64,000 bases of DNA from Apostichopus japonicus (lineage: Eukaryota > Echinodermata > Holothuroidea > Aspidochirotida > Stichopodidae). The stretch lies in NCBI RefSeq assembly GCF_037975245.1, contig NC_092564.1, forward strand, positions 17,471,484 to 17,535,483, in the 5' to 3' direction. Below are positions 1-32,532 of this stretch, piece after piece. Within the stretch, counting starts at the first letter, position 1. Every line of letters begins with the position of its first letter. A program made the position numbers and the translations under genes. Below the pieces are notes generated by a model. That model had not been told where the DNA came from. It worked only from the letters and a program-made list of their open reading frames with translations, and made no database searches.

Positions 1-1629
1 ACTCTTAAACCTTGCTGTAGCAAAAGCTGAGATGATTTAGCGGATCCCTCCGTTCACGGTTTGAACCATGCATGTATACAATGTCGCTCGCTCTGAGATA
101 AGACCACCTATTCTTAGAAAGGTGATTTCAATCTTCAAGTGAACAAAAAAAATCCAATGGAACTGTGGAATGTAGGCTCTGTCTACATTGATAGGGTATA
201 CAGTAATTCATCAATGGACGGTTTGGGTCTGTTTAGACTGATGACTGCATAGATCAGTAGGACAATATGGAGTAATGCATAAAGACCATCAGTAGGACAA
301 TATGGAGCTAGACAAGGAGGTGAACAGAGAGTCCAAAATATGAAAATTTTGTAAGTAAATATGACCGGCAGAGTATCAATGGATTTGCTACCTCATTGTT
401 CACATAAATTTGCATAAAGTTGCTTGTTGTAGCTTTCTGTATATTGTTGTATTTTTCCTTGTAATTGGTTGGGCTGATTGTAGACTTTCATAACATTAAT
501 TAAACCAAATAATGTTGGTTCTGTTTTCTTCCTAAAGTTACAATTTTTTTTTTTCAATATTTTTTTGGTCTCTTTTACTTTCTATTCCTTCAAGGACATA
601 AAACTGAAGGAAATGAAAATTGGTTCTGATGGGATCACAGTATGGAAAACTTACAGTGTCTGGAGCAGAAATCTACTCTAGAACAAACTGTATGGATACA
701 AATGAAAATTATTAACGTCAGTGCTTTAAGATACAGTATATTTCTACTGTCATGAATAGGAAACTGATACACAATCAAGGTTTCAAAACTTTGAATTCTT
801 ACAAATAGACAATAGGCAATAATAGTTCAAGCTTAGTTGATGTTGCTTTTAGACCTTTTACAGTACCTCTGTGTTACAAGCTCTCAGTCAATAGTAAACA
901 ACAGTCACCTGTCAAATTACAATAGTTATTACATTTTCAGATTTTTTGTTGGTTTCAAATCGATTTGATCATGTTCTAAGTTTTGTTTGGTCGCTCGAGA
1001 GACAGCAACAACATGATTTTTCCCATCTATGTAGAGAGGGGTGTTGTGTACTACTACTACTGTATGTTGTAGCTCACAACTCTCTTCAGTGTTCTGAGTT
1101 ACAACATACAGTACTGGACAAAGTACAGTAAGTATAGACTGTACTCAAACAGTGTCTCCCGCCATCAAAGTGCAAAAGAAAAACGATTTTTACAAAGTAA
1201 ATTCCTGTCAGTGTCAGTAAGCATCATCTTTGAATCACAGTGGAAGACTTGGAAGTCTCTCATTGAAAGGTACGGTTAATTCACCGCCGCCTCGGGGAGG
1301 CAGATAGAAGCTGCATAGAGAGAGAGAGAGAGACATGTGTGTTCTATTAGATCTTCCCTGCCAGTTGCGCTACTGTTGCACTGCTGTGATTGTGCTAGTA
1401 TTAACCATAGACATTTAGGTCAGTCAGCCAGTCAGGCCTGAAAGTCCCCTATCATTCGAAATGGAATGTTTGATAAACTGAAAGTTAGTGTTGCATTCCT
1501 GGGGCTTGATGAGGTCACTGTGACACTATTATACATATATAAGTAGTGATTATATTACTACAAGGGATGAAAGAAACCATGTCAGCAGGGCCGGCTGTCA
1601 AGCCAAGCAGACAGAGCAGCAGTGCTCGG
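1..1629. other. non-coding DNA upstream of the first visible Gli exon
   Basis: No coding exon recognised. It is AT-rich with a short GA microsatellite near 1318-1333. Either intron or 5' flank of Gli, since the N-terminal exon(s) of Gli must lie here or further upstream. Confidence 0.5.
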
Positions 1630-2150
1630 CACACATGGGTGGGAATGGGGTGTACAATGGGATGTACAATGGGATGATGATGGGGACATATATACAGTAT
1701 GATGAACTGGGCAGCTACTTGGCCTTGTGAAGTAAGTTATTTGCTCAGCACACACGGGTGGGAATGGGGTGTACAGTGGGATGATGATGGGGACATGATA
1801 TGATGAACTGGGCAGCTACTTGTCCTTGTGAAGTATGTAATTTGCTCAGCACACACGGGTGGGAATGGGGGGTACAATGGGATGATAATGGGAACATATA
1901 TGATGAACTGGGCAGCTAATTGTCCTTGTAAAGTATGTAATTTGCTCAGCACACACGGGTGGGAATGGGGGGTACAATGGGATGATGATGGGAACATATA
2001 TGATGAACTGGGCAGCTACTTGTCCTTGTGAAGTATGTAATTTGCTCAGCACACACGGGTGGGAATGGGGTGTACAATGGGATGATGATGGGGACATATA
2101 TATGAATATGATGAATGGGGGGAGCTGCTACTTGTCCTTGTGAAGAATGT
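1630..2150. repeat. tandem array, ~100-bp unit, about 5 copies
   Basis: Units recur with the marker 'gggaatgggg' at 1641, 1760, 1861, 1961 and 2061, so the period is 119 then 100-101 bp. Each unit includes 'acacacgggtgggaatgggg', 'atgatgaactgggcagc' and 'tgtccttgtgaa' followed by GTAAGT (1732) or GTATGT (1833, 1933, 2033). Those words match 5' splice donors. No exon could be assigned to the sequence before them. Open frames across the array are by-products of the repeat. Confidence 0.9.
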
Positions 2151-2639
2151 TTTAAATTTGTGCATTTGTGTTGAGTCGTTTTATATATTTGTATCCCAAC
2201 TACAGGGGTGTGTATATCGGTATCGTTACCAGGATATTAAAAGTAGCGTCCGCGGGACGCAACGTTTTAAACATATTTGCCTCCGCTCAGAAAAACTTGC
2301 GTCCATACAGTCCTCCATGAAAACATGCATGCACTTTAAAACACTTCTACAGGAACGCATAGTACTTGATAATGACCCCTGACAAAACATTGGCTTGTGC
2401 GCAATGGAAGCCTACAGTAGGTCCATAATGTGCACGAAAATCAAATCAACTGATCATGATTAAAGCTGTAAATAGTATACCACAAAAAAATTACTGCCAA
2501 ATTCAGAAGCAGGAAATTTTGCCGTCGGTTCACAAAAATCATGAAAATATTTTATACAAAATAAAGATTGGAGCCTTCCAAACTGCTATGCAAACTTTGA
2601 ACACTAATTTATTGCCTGTATTATACCATAATTATACCT
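2151..2639. other. non-coding spacer
   Basis: Nothing recognisable between the two tandem arrays; short open frames here have no family resemblance. Confidence 0.4.
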
Positions 2640-3335
2640 GGGTTAGAGTCGTTGACAGAAAAAACAAAAATGTGAATCTTACTATTCAGTTGAGCTTTGA
2701 GGGCTTGGCTTTGTCTAAAGTGTGTGGACTTGCTTTGATGGTACATAAAAATCATCCTAATTAAATTCATGGTTGCCTGGAATATTCATGTATTTTTTCA
2801 CCATATATTTATTCATGCATTCAAGTCCTTGACAGAAAAAAATGTAATATGAATCTTACTATTTGGCTGAGCTTCAAGGGCTTGGCTTTGTCTACAGTGT
2901 GGACTTGCTTTGGTTGTACATAAAAATCATGCTAATTAAATTCATTATTGCATGGAATTTTCATGTCTTTTTTTCACCATATATTATTTATTCCTGTGTT
3001 GAAGTCATTGACAGAAAAAAATGAATGTGAATCTTACTATTCAGTTGAGCTTCAAGGACTTGGCTTTGTCTACAGTGTGAACTTGCTAATATGGTACATA
3101 AAAATCATGCTAATTTATTCATTGCTGCTTGGAATATTCATGTATATATTTATTCCTGTGTTAAAGTCATTGACAGCCAAAAAATGAATGTAAATCTCAC
3201 TATTCAGTTGAGCTTCAAGGACTTGGCTTCGTCTATAGTGTGGACTTGCTTTTGTGGTACATCAAAAAAATTTGCTAATTTATTCATGGTTTCATGGAAT
3301 ATTCATGTCTGTTTTCACCATATTATATTCTTCCT
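2640..3335. repeat. degenerate tandem array, ~165-178-bp unit, 4 copies, abutting a splice acceptor
   Basis: Marker 'gaatcttactattcagttg' or close variants appear at about 2674, 2851, 3029 and 3193. Units also share 'gacagaaaaaaatg', 'gtacataaaaatcatgctaa' and 'ttcaccatatatt'. The last copy runs into the pyrimidine tract and CAG acceptor of the Gli exon beginning at 3340, so the repeat supplies most of the 3' end of that intron. Confidence 0.8.
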
Positions 3336-3339
3336 GCAG

Positions 3340-22564
<19,225 letters not shown>

Positions 22565-25500
22565 GGGGCTTGTAGGGGGGGGGTGACCGTAACTGCACAG
22601 TGACGACGAGCTATTTACCCACGGAGGAGACTTTGTTTTGTTTGGACAAAGTACTTTGCAAACAGCGTGAGGGTGGTGTGTATATATGAAGGCTTGCAGA
22701 ACAGCTTTTGAACAGCGAGCAGTTAACAGAAAAAGAGGAATGAAGCAAGCATCATGTTTTCAAAGGATATTTATTTATTTTTTAATATTTTACTTATAAA
22801 ATCCAAATTTAATTTGGAGCTCTAATGTTATATCTGGGCAAAGATTCATGTTTGTCCATTTTTGCTTTTTGGTTAGCTTTGTTTTATCCAAAGCCTATAA
22901 ACCTTTCTTATGTAACTCTTGAGTCTTACAAACCTTGCCATCTGTCTTTTTTCCTACTAGGACCAACAGGGCTTCCTCTTAACGTATTTCGCTGCATTTT
23001 ATGATAATCTGTCAAATCCAGTCCTGTCATTTATGAAAGATTTTACAACTGTTTGATTTTTTTTTACATGGAAAAAAATCGCTGTATCAGTTAGATTAAA
23101 TTTGGTGCTTTGTGCTGTTGGATGTGTGCACTGGTCAAGGTCATAATTGTAGTGCACTAAGATACTAACTAAACGAGATTTTGTATAGACAAAAGGCATA
23201 TACAGGCGAAAAAATCAAGGGAATTCCCCAAACTTGGCCGACAGTTTGATAGTGTGAAAAACACCTGAAGCAATGTAAACAACACTGGATACCTGCATAT
23301 ATTCTTTGTGTGTAAGAATAACAGTTTTCATTTGAAAATGAAAGGTTTCTAAACAAATGTGAAACCTTTGAATGAGTTTCACATTATGTAGAACGACACA
23401 ATATAAATGTAAACCATTACACAGTTTTCAAAATGTGTAAAAAGTGTGAAACATTTTCAGAGGATGGAAAAGAAATACCTAATGCTTATTACATACTTTA
23501 ATGTGTCCTATGATAGCTTTTCAAGTCAATGTGAGAATTGCACTTCTTAAGGAATTCCCATAGTTAAGAAACATTTGCACAACTTAAAAATGTTCTTTTC
23601 CAAATACCACCACACACTGTTTTTGCCATAGTTGAAAACATTGCACAGTTGCCTGATAATGTTACATGTAATGTAAGGCGAATTGCACAATATCACATCA
23701 TGTAAAACCATCACAAATTTTTCATATAAAGTACAATTCTTTGATTGTTGTCGTAATATTTATATTTTTAAAGCGAAAGTCTTTAAGTCATGTGATATGG
23801 TCACAGTATTTTCTGTTTAATCTGTTCTGTTGTTGTTGTAATATTCTGATTTTTTTTTATCGTTTCCCAAAATTCTGGCAAAACATGAAAAATGTTTGGT
23901 GATGCCAAAGTCTGCCCCTATGTTGGCTTCCAAGTATTCAGATAATGAAAATAGGGATGTCTATTTGCAGATGGGAGTCTATGGAAATTGTGGCTGGAAA
24001 TTGTGACATTGGTGTGATATTTGCATTGTATTTGGTTTACACAAATTTGATGAAACCTGTCACAACAAAGTCCTGTCAAAACATTTGCCTTTTTTGACTT
24101 TAATTAATAACAATAATGAATGACTTGATTCATTTGATCTGATTTTTATCCAGTTTTCGTATAAACTGCCGAGCAGTTCAAATTTGTCACGCCTTTGATT
24201 TATTAACTGTACACTGATGCATTCAGTGAGTATCACCTTCAGTGTACCTAAATCCGTCCAGAGGTATCAAGATTTATTCATATTTATTCAGACGAACTTT
24301 AATCTTCTTCTTCAAACAAACGACTATATTTTTTCAAACAAAACTAAATTATTTTACTTTTGGCGACTTATGACTGGAAGAGGTTTTTGTGGTTCAAGAA
24401 GTTAATCCTGCAAATACCTTGTAATCTTACTTTTGGCCTTGGGGGGGGGGGGTGAAGATCAGCCCTGCTATGGGTAGTCAAGTTTGGCCTTCTTTCTTTC
24501 CGGTTAAATTGTTGTTCAAAAGTCCATGTGCTCCTATAAAAGCGGAAGTAGGCACTTGAAGATTTATCATGCCAATATTTGTAAATGGTAAAACATCCGT
24601 CAGAAGTATTCGTTACAATCTTTAATATCCGTCCAAAGGTGAACTTTGTGTTATCAGTTTTTACAGAGTGTTTACTTTTGACAGAAATATATGTAAAGAA
24701 AACTAGCAGTCACGGTATGGTACAGTCAAGTGAAAACATGTAAATAGATAGTGGTGAATATTCACGAGGATGAGGCTATTACGGAGCAAGATTTTGCAAT
24801 TAATATGAAAACAAAAGCCATAAATGCTTTTAAAAGACTGGTGGTGCATATTATTCGTGACTGAGAGATCCTTACTGATATTTACAGAGCCAGAAAAATT
24901 GTACATTTTGAGGCAGATGAAAGTTCAATGCCCTTGGGTTGATTTCTTTCTCTATCTCTTTTTCATTTTCATCTTCTTTTTTCAAATATTTTTTAATAGT
25001 TTTTATTCTTAAAATGAGGATTTGATTTTTACTGGACAGTATGTTTATTTGAATTTTAACTAAATGTTCTTGTTTCTATTTGCTAATTTGCGAGACGGCT
25101 GTTTGTGTTCAAACCTCTTCACTTTTTCCTTGGTATATATGGTGCCTTCCCTTTTTTCACATATTTTTTTTAGAGAGTCTAAATACTATCAGTAGCTTAG
25201 AATAGGAATTTTTTAGGTGATTTTCTTTTTTTACTCTTTCGTAACAAAATATATTCGCTAATTAACCTTTCATTAGCATAGTTGGAGAATTATTTGTAAC
25301 AGAAACAAACATAGCATATTAGATTGCTGGCCTTCCAGCTGTGTTGCTTTTATTACTATGAGTAACATCAGCGACAAAATTTTTTGTTGTTGAAACATAG
25401 CTGGTGAATAATATTTTGAAATATTTCTTGATATCTTTGGCATGCCGGTTCTAACGTTTAACTCAATGACATATTTTACAGTCGTGTTATATACTCGACC

Positions 25501-28430
25501 CACGTTCAGCATAGGATCACAGTTCTACTGTCTACTATATCTACTAGGGCCAGCGGAAAAGATGTTTGGTTGGAGGAAAGGGCAGGTCAGAACTATAAAA
25601 TTCATTAAACCTAGAAGAAGCAATGTGCAGAGATAGGCTGATAGAATGCTATAAAGGCCTACAGGGTCTGCATACCCAAGCAGTGCAAGACCGTAGACAG
25701 CTTGTTCTTCGTGAGCCAAATCTCCCCTGGGTCATATCTGGAGAGGTACACTGATGATATGTATTAACCATATGATCGAAACCTATATTCTGTACGGTAA
25801 CTAAGGTTACCTTAAAATGAAAGTTGAACGAAAATCTACAATGAAAAAACGTTTTTTTATAATTTTATTTATAATGATGAATTGATACAACGTCCAAGTC
25901 ATTGTGCTAAAGCGGACTGTTTTGGCGGATCTAGGACTTCAAAAAGGAGGGAGTGTGGCCCTGAGATTGTAAGAGCCGACTCTAGTGTAAGAGGGTCTGT
26001 GGATCCTCACCACCGACCCCCCTTCCACCGCCAAAAGAAAATTAAATGTAAAAATGATGCATTCTGTGTTATATTTAGGCTATTAATTAGTTCTATAATG
26101 AGGTTAACATGCAAGTTTGTGTTAACAACCACGTATCGTTTTTCTCTGTACTGGGTTGTAAAGGGGGGGGGGTGCAAACCCCCCCTAAATCTGCAACTGT
26201 TTTGTGTAAAGTAATAACTGTGTCTGTGATTGCTAAGGGTACATCATTTATTCACCAAATACTGTCTATGTACTGTCTAAGTCTGACAGAACTGTGCAAC
26301 TCACATGATTTGTTTTTGGTTTCCTGAAAGGGAAAACTATGGAGTCGCTTCACCAAACTTCACAAAATTGTGAGTGGGACTGCGGATTGCAAAATTTGTT
26401 ATGACTACAACACGGATTGCAATGTCGGAAATTGCTATTACGGTTAGATTCGTCAAACACGGCAACATACAGAAACGCTGTACTCACAGCCGAATACACA
26501 GCCTTTGCCCAGCGAAGGCTGGTCCGTCATTTCTCAGAATGGTTGCTATTACCAAAATCGGTTGCTATTACCAAAATTGGAGGGTCTGCACTGCCTGTAA
26601 AAAGCTTTCATCAGGTAGAATAAATTTATTAAAGGAACATTTAAATTGTACTTGGTACTATTAAATTAGTAAATTGTTGATTATATTATGTAGTTAATAT
26701 GTCTTTAAATGTTAAAATATGTTGTGTATGATACAGAAATTATTAACCCCCTATACAATGATCCATGTATAGATTAGTCCATTATGTTGATAGGGGTAAC
26801 GTATTAAAGTTGGCCTTAAAATTAAAAAGCAAAAATGGAAATATATCTATAGTGGAAATGAACTTACTGCACGACAGAAGACGTCCAAGGAACACATTTA
26901 TTTTTTTTTGTATTTCTGAAATAAAGTGTTTATTTGACTACTCAAACATGTATATTACATGTGTATTACATGACAACCTTACGCATAACGAATAGAACCC
27001 CTCTTACAAATCTTACTCCGTACAGGTAGGACTCTTGCAATGTGATCTGCGAATTAATCAGGTAACTTGATCCGGAGTGGCTGCATGTTAAATTCTTCAA
27101 GGCTGCCTTAATTACCTTCATAGGTAAACATTGATACTGTAGTTTTGATTTATCATGTTACAGAGACAGAGAGGAAAGGGTTTTTCCCCTTGATATAGCA
27201 CAGAGGAGCCCACATTTTCTGGCCCACTAGATGTTCAATATGTTTTATCAATGGGATACCATTATGAAAACCATATAGCATACATGAATACAGAATACTT
27301 CTTTAGGTTAATTTCTATGGATAGAAAATGTCATATATGAATGTAATTTCAGCAAGACTTTTGACCCTTCATGGTCCAAAGCATTTTTCCTTTTTTTTTC
27401 CTCACCCATGGACTTAAATACAAAATTCTGAGCGTTGTTTGGGGGGAATAAATTTCAACAAATGACAAACATACTTCTCGAATAACATTTGAGAAGCAAT
27501 TTTAACTCAGTCAAACAGTTTGAATGCTCATTCTGAATATGACTTAGTACTAGTATATAGTACTAGTAGTAATAGTAGTAGTATCACTGGACGTCCACAA
27601 AATGAGTAATTTCGTACACCGATCATAGCACTCAATTTTACTCTATAAATACTAATGAGACGACATATTCCTAAACGACGTCAAAATTTGATTTTTTGAT
27701 CAAAGAAATATTTTCGTATAATATTCTCTTTTTATCTTTGTATCTTGTCAGTATTAATCTTCTGGGTCAACCTTTTAAGTGCCTTTCCGTCCATTTCATC
27801 ATATATGTTTTACTAATATATCTGAGATTAATGATTTATTTTTTAAAGATATATGGTGGTGCTAAACTTGCCTCATTTTTACAACCGATACGACCTTGAC
27901 ATCTGTTTGCTACGAAACCAAAAACAAAAACAAGAAAACAGTTATTTTTTAAAACTTCTGTCACCTAAAATGCATCGGGTCAATATTTCACATTTTCTCA
28001 TTTCATGTTTGGATTTTTAATTTTTTTTTTTCCTTTGACAGGCATAATGGTGTTGTTGTTGTTATTGTCATGAGTTGCACCTGAAAGACTTTATCCTTTT
28101 CTCTGATGCAATTGTATCTTTCCGTCCCAGAGGATTGTGACTACAGAGGCTAATAAATGTAGAAATTAATTATCTATGCACGGTTAACTTTGCATAAACA
28201 ACATTTATTTTATTTTTTTGTTGTAAAATATAGAAATTGTTTTTAGGATATGTTAACATATATTAATTTAGATGTAGTCATTGATAAGCATTGTATGCAT
28301 CATAGATAGTAGTTGAATTTTACAGAATAAAATGACAACTTGATGAAAGCAAAATTATGTGAGTTTTATTTTTAAAAAAAGTTTTTTTATACCTTGTCCA
28401 AGGCAAAAGGAAGCTTTGCGGTCGGTCTGG
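22565..28430. other. Gli 3' UTR and intergenic DNA
   Basis: No gene recognised. AATAAA words on the plus strand at 26920-26925 and 28326-28331 are possible poly(A) signals; which, if any, ends Gli is unknown. 25870-26220 contains G/C-run-bordered sequence that looks like repeat debris. Open frames here are short and without resemblance. Confidence 0.5.
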
Positions 28431-28439
28431 GTGTATCTG

Positions 28440-28930
28440 TGTGTTACACCTCATATGAACATCTTGAAAGTACCCCTGGTTGAACTTTGGTGGGTCTGGG
28501 TGTATCTGTGTATGTTACACCTCATGTGAACATCTTGAAAGTACCCCTGGTTGAACTTTGGTGGGTCTGGGTGTATCTATGCATGTTACACCTCATGTGA
28601 ACATCTTGAAAGTAGCCCTGGTTGAACTTTGGTGGGTCTGGGTGTATCTGTGTATGTTACACCTCATGTGAACATCTTGAAAGTACCCCTGGTTGAACTT
28701 TGGTGGGTCTGGGTATATCTGTGTGTTTCACCTCATGTGAACATCTTGAAAGTACTCCTGGTTGAACTTTGGTGGGTCTGCGTGTATCTGTGTGTGTTAC
28801 ACCTCATGTGAACATCATGAAAGTACCCCTGGTTGAACTTTGGTGGGTCTGAGTGTATCTGTGTGTGTTACACCTCATGTGAACATCTTGAAAGTACCCA
28901 TGGTTGAACTTTGGTGTGTAAATTCTCCTG
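28440..28930. repeat. 70-bp tandem array, about 7 copies
   Basis: Unit: 'cctcatgtgaacatcttg', 'aaagtacccctggttgaac', 'tttggtgggtctgggtgtat', 'ctgtgtatgttaca'. Copies are 90% or more alike by eye. The array sits inside the dispersed family described at 20055, which continues to about 29530. Confidence 0.95.
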
Positions 28931-29530
28931 GGTGTGTATAAGAAATTGATTGAAATGGTGTAGGTCAAAGGTCACTAGATGTTACAGTCTGAAAACATTT
29001 TAAACATAAAAACAGAGAATGCAGCTGTTGATTTCTTGATGAAGGCAAAAAGAATCGATGTGATGTTAATGGCATGTGTGTGAGATGACGTAACTCATTA
29101 TGACTGTAAATCAAAAAGTACATGGTGTTTCAACTTCATAATTGGTAGAACAACCTGTATATTATATGCACCAGAGGTCAAAGTCTGAAAACCTGGTTAA
29201 CTCAGTAACTTCAAAGGCTTTAGCTTGGATGAATCCCAAACTTGATATTTGAATCCAAATTAATAAATGAAATGAAATGAAAGTTAAGTTACAGGAACCT
29301 GATTTGGTTGTTATTGGTGAAAAGTCATTTGAGGTCACCAGAGGATTGAATACCTGGTAACTTCAAAAGATAAGTTTGAATGAACTGCATACTTGGAATT
29401 TGGATTCAAGTCAAAGAACCATTATTGTCTGTAATAGTGGTGAAAGTTAATTTAGGGTCACTCAAATTTCAAGTCTGAAAAGCATCTTAATACAATAACT
29501 TCAAAAGTAAAGCTTGACCAAGTTTTGGGT
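28931..29530. repeat. dispersed repeat family, degenerate copies
   Basis: Several diverged copies of a unit with 'aaggtcacta', 'gtctgaaaac', 'aataacttcaaaag' and 'gcttgatgaa...catacttg', the same vocabulary as at 20055-20725. Confidence 0.7.
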
Positions 29531-30596
29531 GGAGGTCATATGGTGAGTTGAGTTGAAAGGGCATGTAGGGTGTACACCAAAGGCACTTGGATCACGCGCC
29601 TATAATGGCAAATTAGTTCAGCGTTCTTCATCTATCTTGATTTTCATAACGTTAGGATTAAGATGTTTAAAGTCTCTGGGATGCTTCTTTAAAGGCATTG
29701 AATACTTGACCCAAATCGCGTTCCGCACTCTGAAAAAGTTAACTTTCCGTTGCTTGCAAGTGAAGTTTTTCTTGTCGCTACAAAATGCAGACAGTAATGA
29801 AACTTGATACCTTGTTCTCTTTTATCTAGACCTGAGATGTCCACGCTGATATGTACACTGTGTTGTGGGTATTGACCCTAGCTGTATGTATTGACTGTAC
29901 ACTAGTGTCTAATTACCGACGGTAACAAGCTGTGTGTGTATTTCCTGGGATCGATGGTGGTGTCTAACACTTCTGTTACACCTCATTCGAAACTAGGTCA
30001 GATTACCGGCATCAGACGTTTCTTTGTGCGCGAGTCTTCACACCCTTTAACTTGACCGTTGATGATGACGTCTGGTCGTTAGTCCGGCTTTTATGTATAT
30101 TGTTAGTTTACTGCTTTATAATTCCAACACGTAGGCCTATCAATTTCCCTTGATAATTATTGTAGTGCGCATGCGCGCTACAATATTGGGATTACTAGCC
30201 CGATCCATCATATCTACATATCACACTCTTCATAACAATCACATTTTCACAGGTTGGCTACGAAGGAAAATATCCAGACTCAGATTTGTAAAGATTTATG
30301 GCTGCGAACAGTTAATTCTGCACACGAAAATAAAATAAATCTCCTTACGTAGCATACTTCTTCAAAACAATACGTTTGCTATTGCAACATAGGCACTTGT
30401 AACGTTGTAGTGCGTGGTCAGAATGAAATTCCTGTTCGAGCCATGAAAGGGAATGCTCCTGAAGGTTAATTGGAACTTCTTTTTTTTAAGGAAAAACAGA
30501 CAATCGATAGCAATTTAAAGTAGCGAATGAAATGGAAGACAAGCAGCACAGGCTTTAGAAGAGTGAAGGGAGATAGAGGAAAAGTAATGGGAGGTT
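29531..30596. other. intergenic DNA
   Basis: No gene or defined repeat recognised. Confidence 0.4.
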
Positions 30597-30604
30597 GCCC
30601 CAGA

Positions 30605-30846
30605 CATAGGCGTACGAGGCGGGGGGCAGGGGGGCAGACTGCCCCCCCATATTTCCAGAGGACAAGAAATTCGGGCAAAAGTCCTGAAAAATTCGGGCAG
30701 CCTAAGAGGAGAAAAAAAAATATATATATATATATTTTTTTCTCCTCTTAGGCTGCCCGAAAAAAAAATATATATATATATATTTTTTTCTCCTCTTAGG
30801 CTGCCCGAATTTTTCAGGACTTTTGCCCGAATTTCTTGTCCTCTGG

Positions 30847-30930
<84 letters not shown>

Positions 30931-30931
30931 C

Positions 30932-30977
<46 letters not shown>

Positions 30978-31171
30978 TTCCAGAGGACAAGAAATTCGGG
31001 CAAAAGTCCTGAAAAATTCGGGCAGCCTAAGAGGAGAAAAAAAAAATATATATATATATATATATTTTTCTCCTCTTACGCTGCCCGAATTTTTCAGGAC
31101 TTTTGCCCGAATTTCTTGTCCTCTGGAAATTTGGGGGGGGGGCAGTCTGCCCCCCGCCTCGTACGCCTATG
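30605..31171. repeat. multi-level palindrome around AT microsatellites
   Basis: The outer arms are cataggcgtacgaggcgggg and its complement. Inside, a segment running from 'ggacaagaaattcgggc' to 'cctaagaggagaaaa' occurs whole or in part five times: forward at about 30659 and 30983, inverted at about 30736, 30795 and 31067. TA runs separate the copies (30848-30977 is the longest). Open frames of Tyr-Ile repeats here are translations of the TA run. Confidence 0.9.
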
Positions 31172-32532
31172 GACAGCAACGTTACAATTAGTTGCATTGA
31201 GACCGTCGGTATAATGCGCTATATAAATAAGTTAAACAAAATACGTTGTGTAAATTGAGCACGATAAATGCAAAAATGTTTGCAGACAATGGTAAGGACT
31301 ATTAGCAAAACAAATCACAGGAAATTCGGAAACGCATCATTGACTGCTTTCAGCATGAAACTTCTTTGTAACGCCGGGGAGTGTTTTTAACCTTCTACTT
31401 TGCGGTTGATTGTTATCATTTATTTGTTTTGAAACAAATTCAATATACAAAGGATTGGAAGAAATGTTGGTTCTTTTGAGAAGTTGCGTTTTTTTTTTTT
31501 AAGAAAGAAAGAAAGATATTATTCCAAAAAGTACGAAAACATGTTATTGGAAACCTGCTCAAATACCGAATCCTGTGTCGTTGTACTCTTGTTTACACAA
31601 TTTACACGTTGACACTGAGGGTTGTATGTACGATTTGTGCAAACAGATGATTTTTTTTTTTCAACTCCCTGGTTTAAAGTTGCAGGTAAAACGGCATGTC
31701 TATTAAGTGTTTATATGAATGAGGAATTGTTATAATGGAACGCCATTACTCTTTTAGAGATGTGTAACCATTTTCTTAAAAACTTTCCTAGCTTCCAAAA
31801 TTGTTATTATTTTGAATTCTTATACATGAACTCATACTTTCATTTGCGGCTTCATCATCTGTTACTAACAATGTGTTCAAATTTGTTGTATCACAGTGTT
31901 CTTGTGTTTAATTGTTTCTACCTGGTAAGTTGCAACACATAATTTAAAAAACAAAAAAGCACCTACGGTTACAGTTTACCGTTAATCAATGAATCACAGG
32001 TAGGGATGTGTCTGTTGTATAAAGCTTTACAAGATTGATTGCCCTACACAACAAACAATAACAACACCACTGAACTGAACAATGTGGCAACAAACACGTA
32101 TTTAATGTAGATCCCACCCGTACAGTATACCCACAAAGAAATGTGTAATACCCACACGTTTATAGTATTCGAGTCCAGTTTTCTGCACTCGGACTTTAGA
32201 CCAATTCCAATTTGGTATATCATCTTGCTTGGCAGATCTCTTATTTCTGAAGTCTACTCTTTGAGTGTCCAGAATGAGCACTTATGTAAGGAGTCAATGC
32301 AGTCTTACACATTTAGCCACACATACATTGAATATATATATGAAATATGAATATATATATATGCAGTAGCTTGCCCGAATCAAATTTTTGCCCGACAATT
32401 CTATGATTTTCTTTATTTAGCATCATGATGCCCGAATATTTCCGTGTAACACCACCGTAAGCGCAGTTCATCTGGGCTCCCACGCTTTTGCTCGATCAAT
32501 TTTTTTCTAACTAGTCAATTGTTTACCTGGAC

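Noticed and set aside
1558-1690. A frame MKETMSAGPAVKPSRQSSS before the first array as a Gli first exon
   Set aside because: It does not match the Gli N-terminus, runs into the repeat, and no donor with the right phase is evident.
1737-2097. Open frames on both strands over the ~100-bp array
   Set aside because: Internal repetition of the same peptide follows from the tandem repeat; no family resemblance.
25525-25719. Possible reverse-transcriptase tail fragment
   Set aside because: Only a vague similarity and no RT motif seen; not enough to call.
30515-31191. Long Tyr-Ile repeat ORFs on both strands
   Set aside because: Translation of TA microsatellites inside a palindromic repeat.
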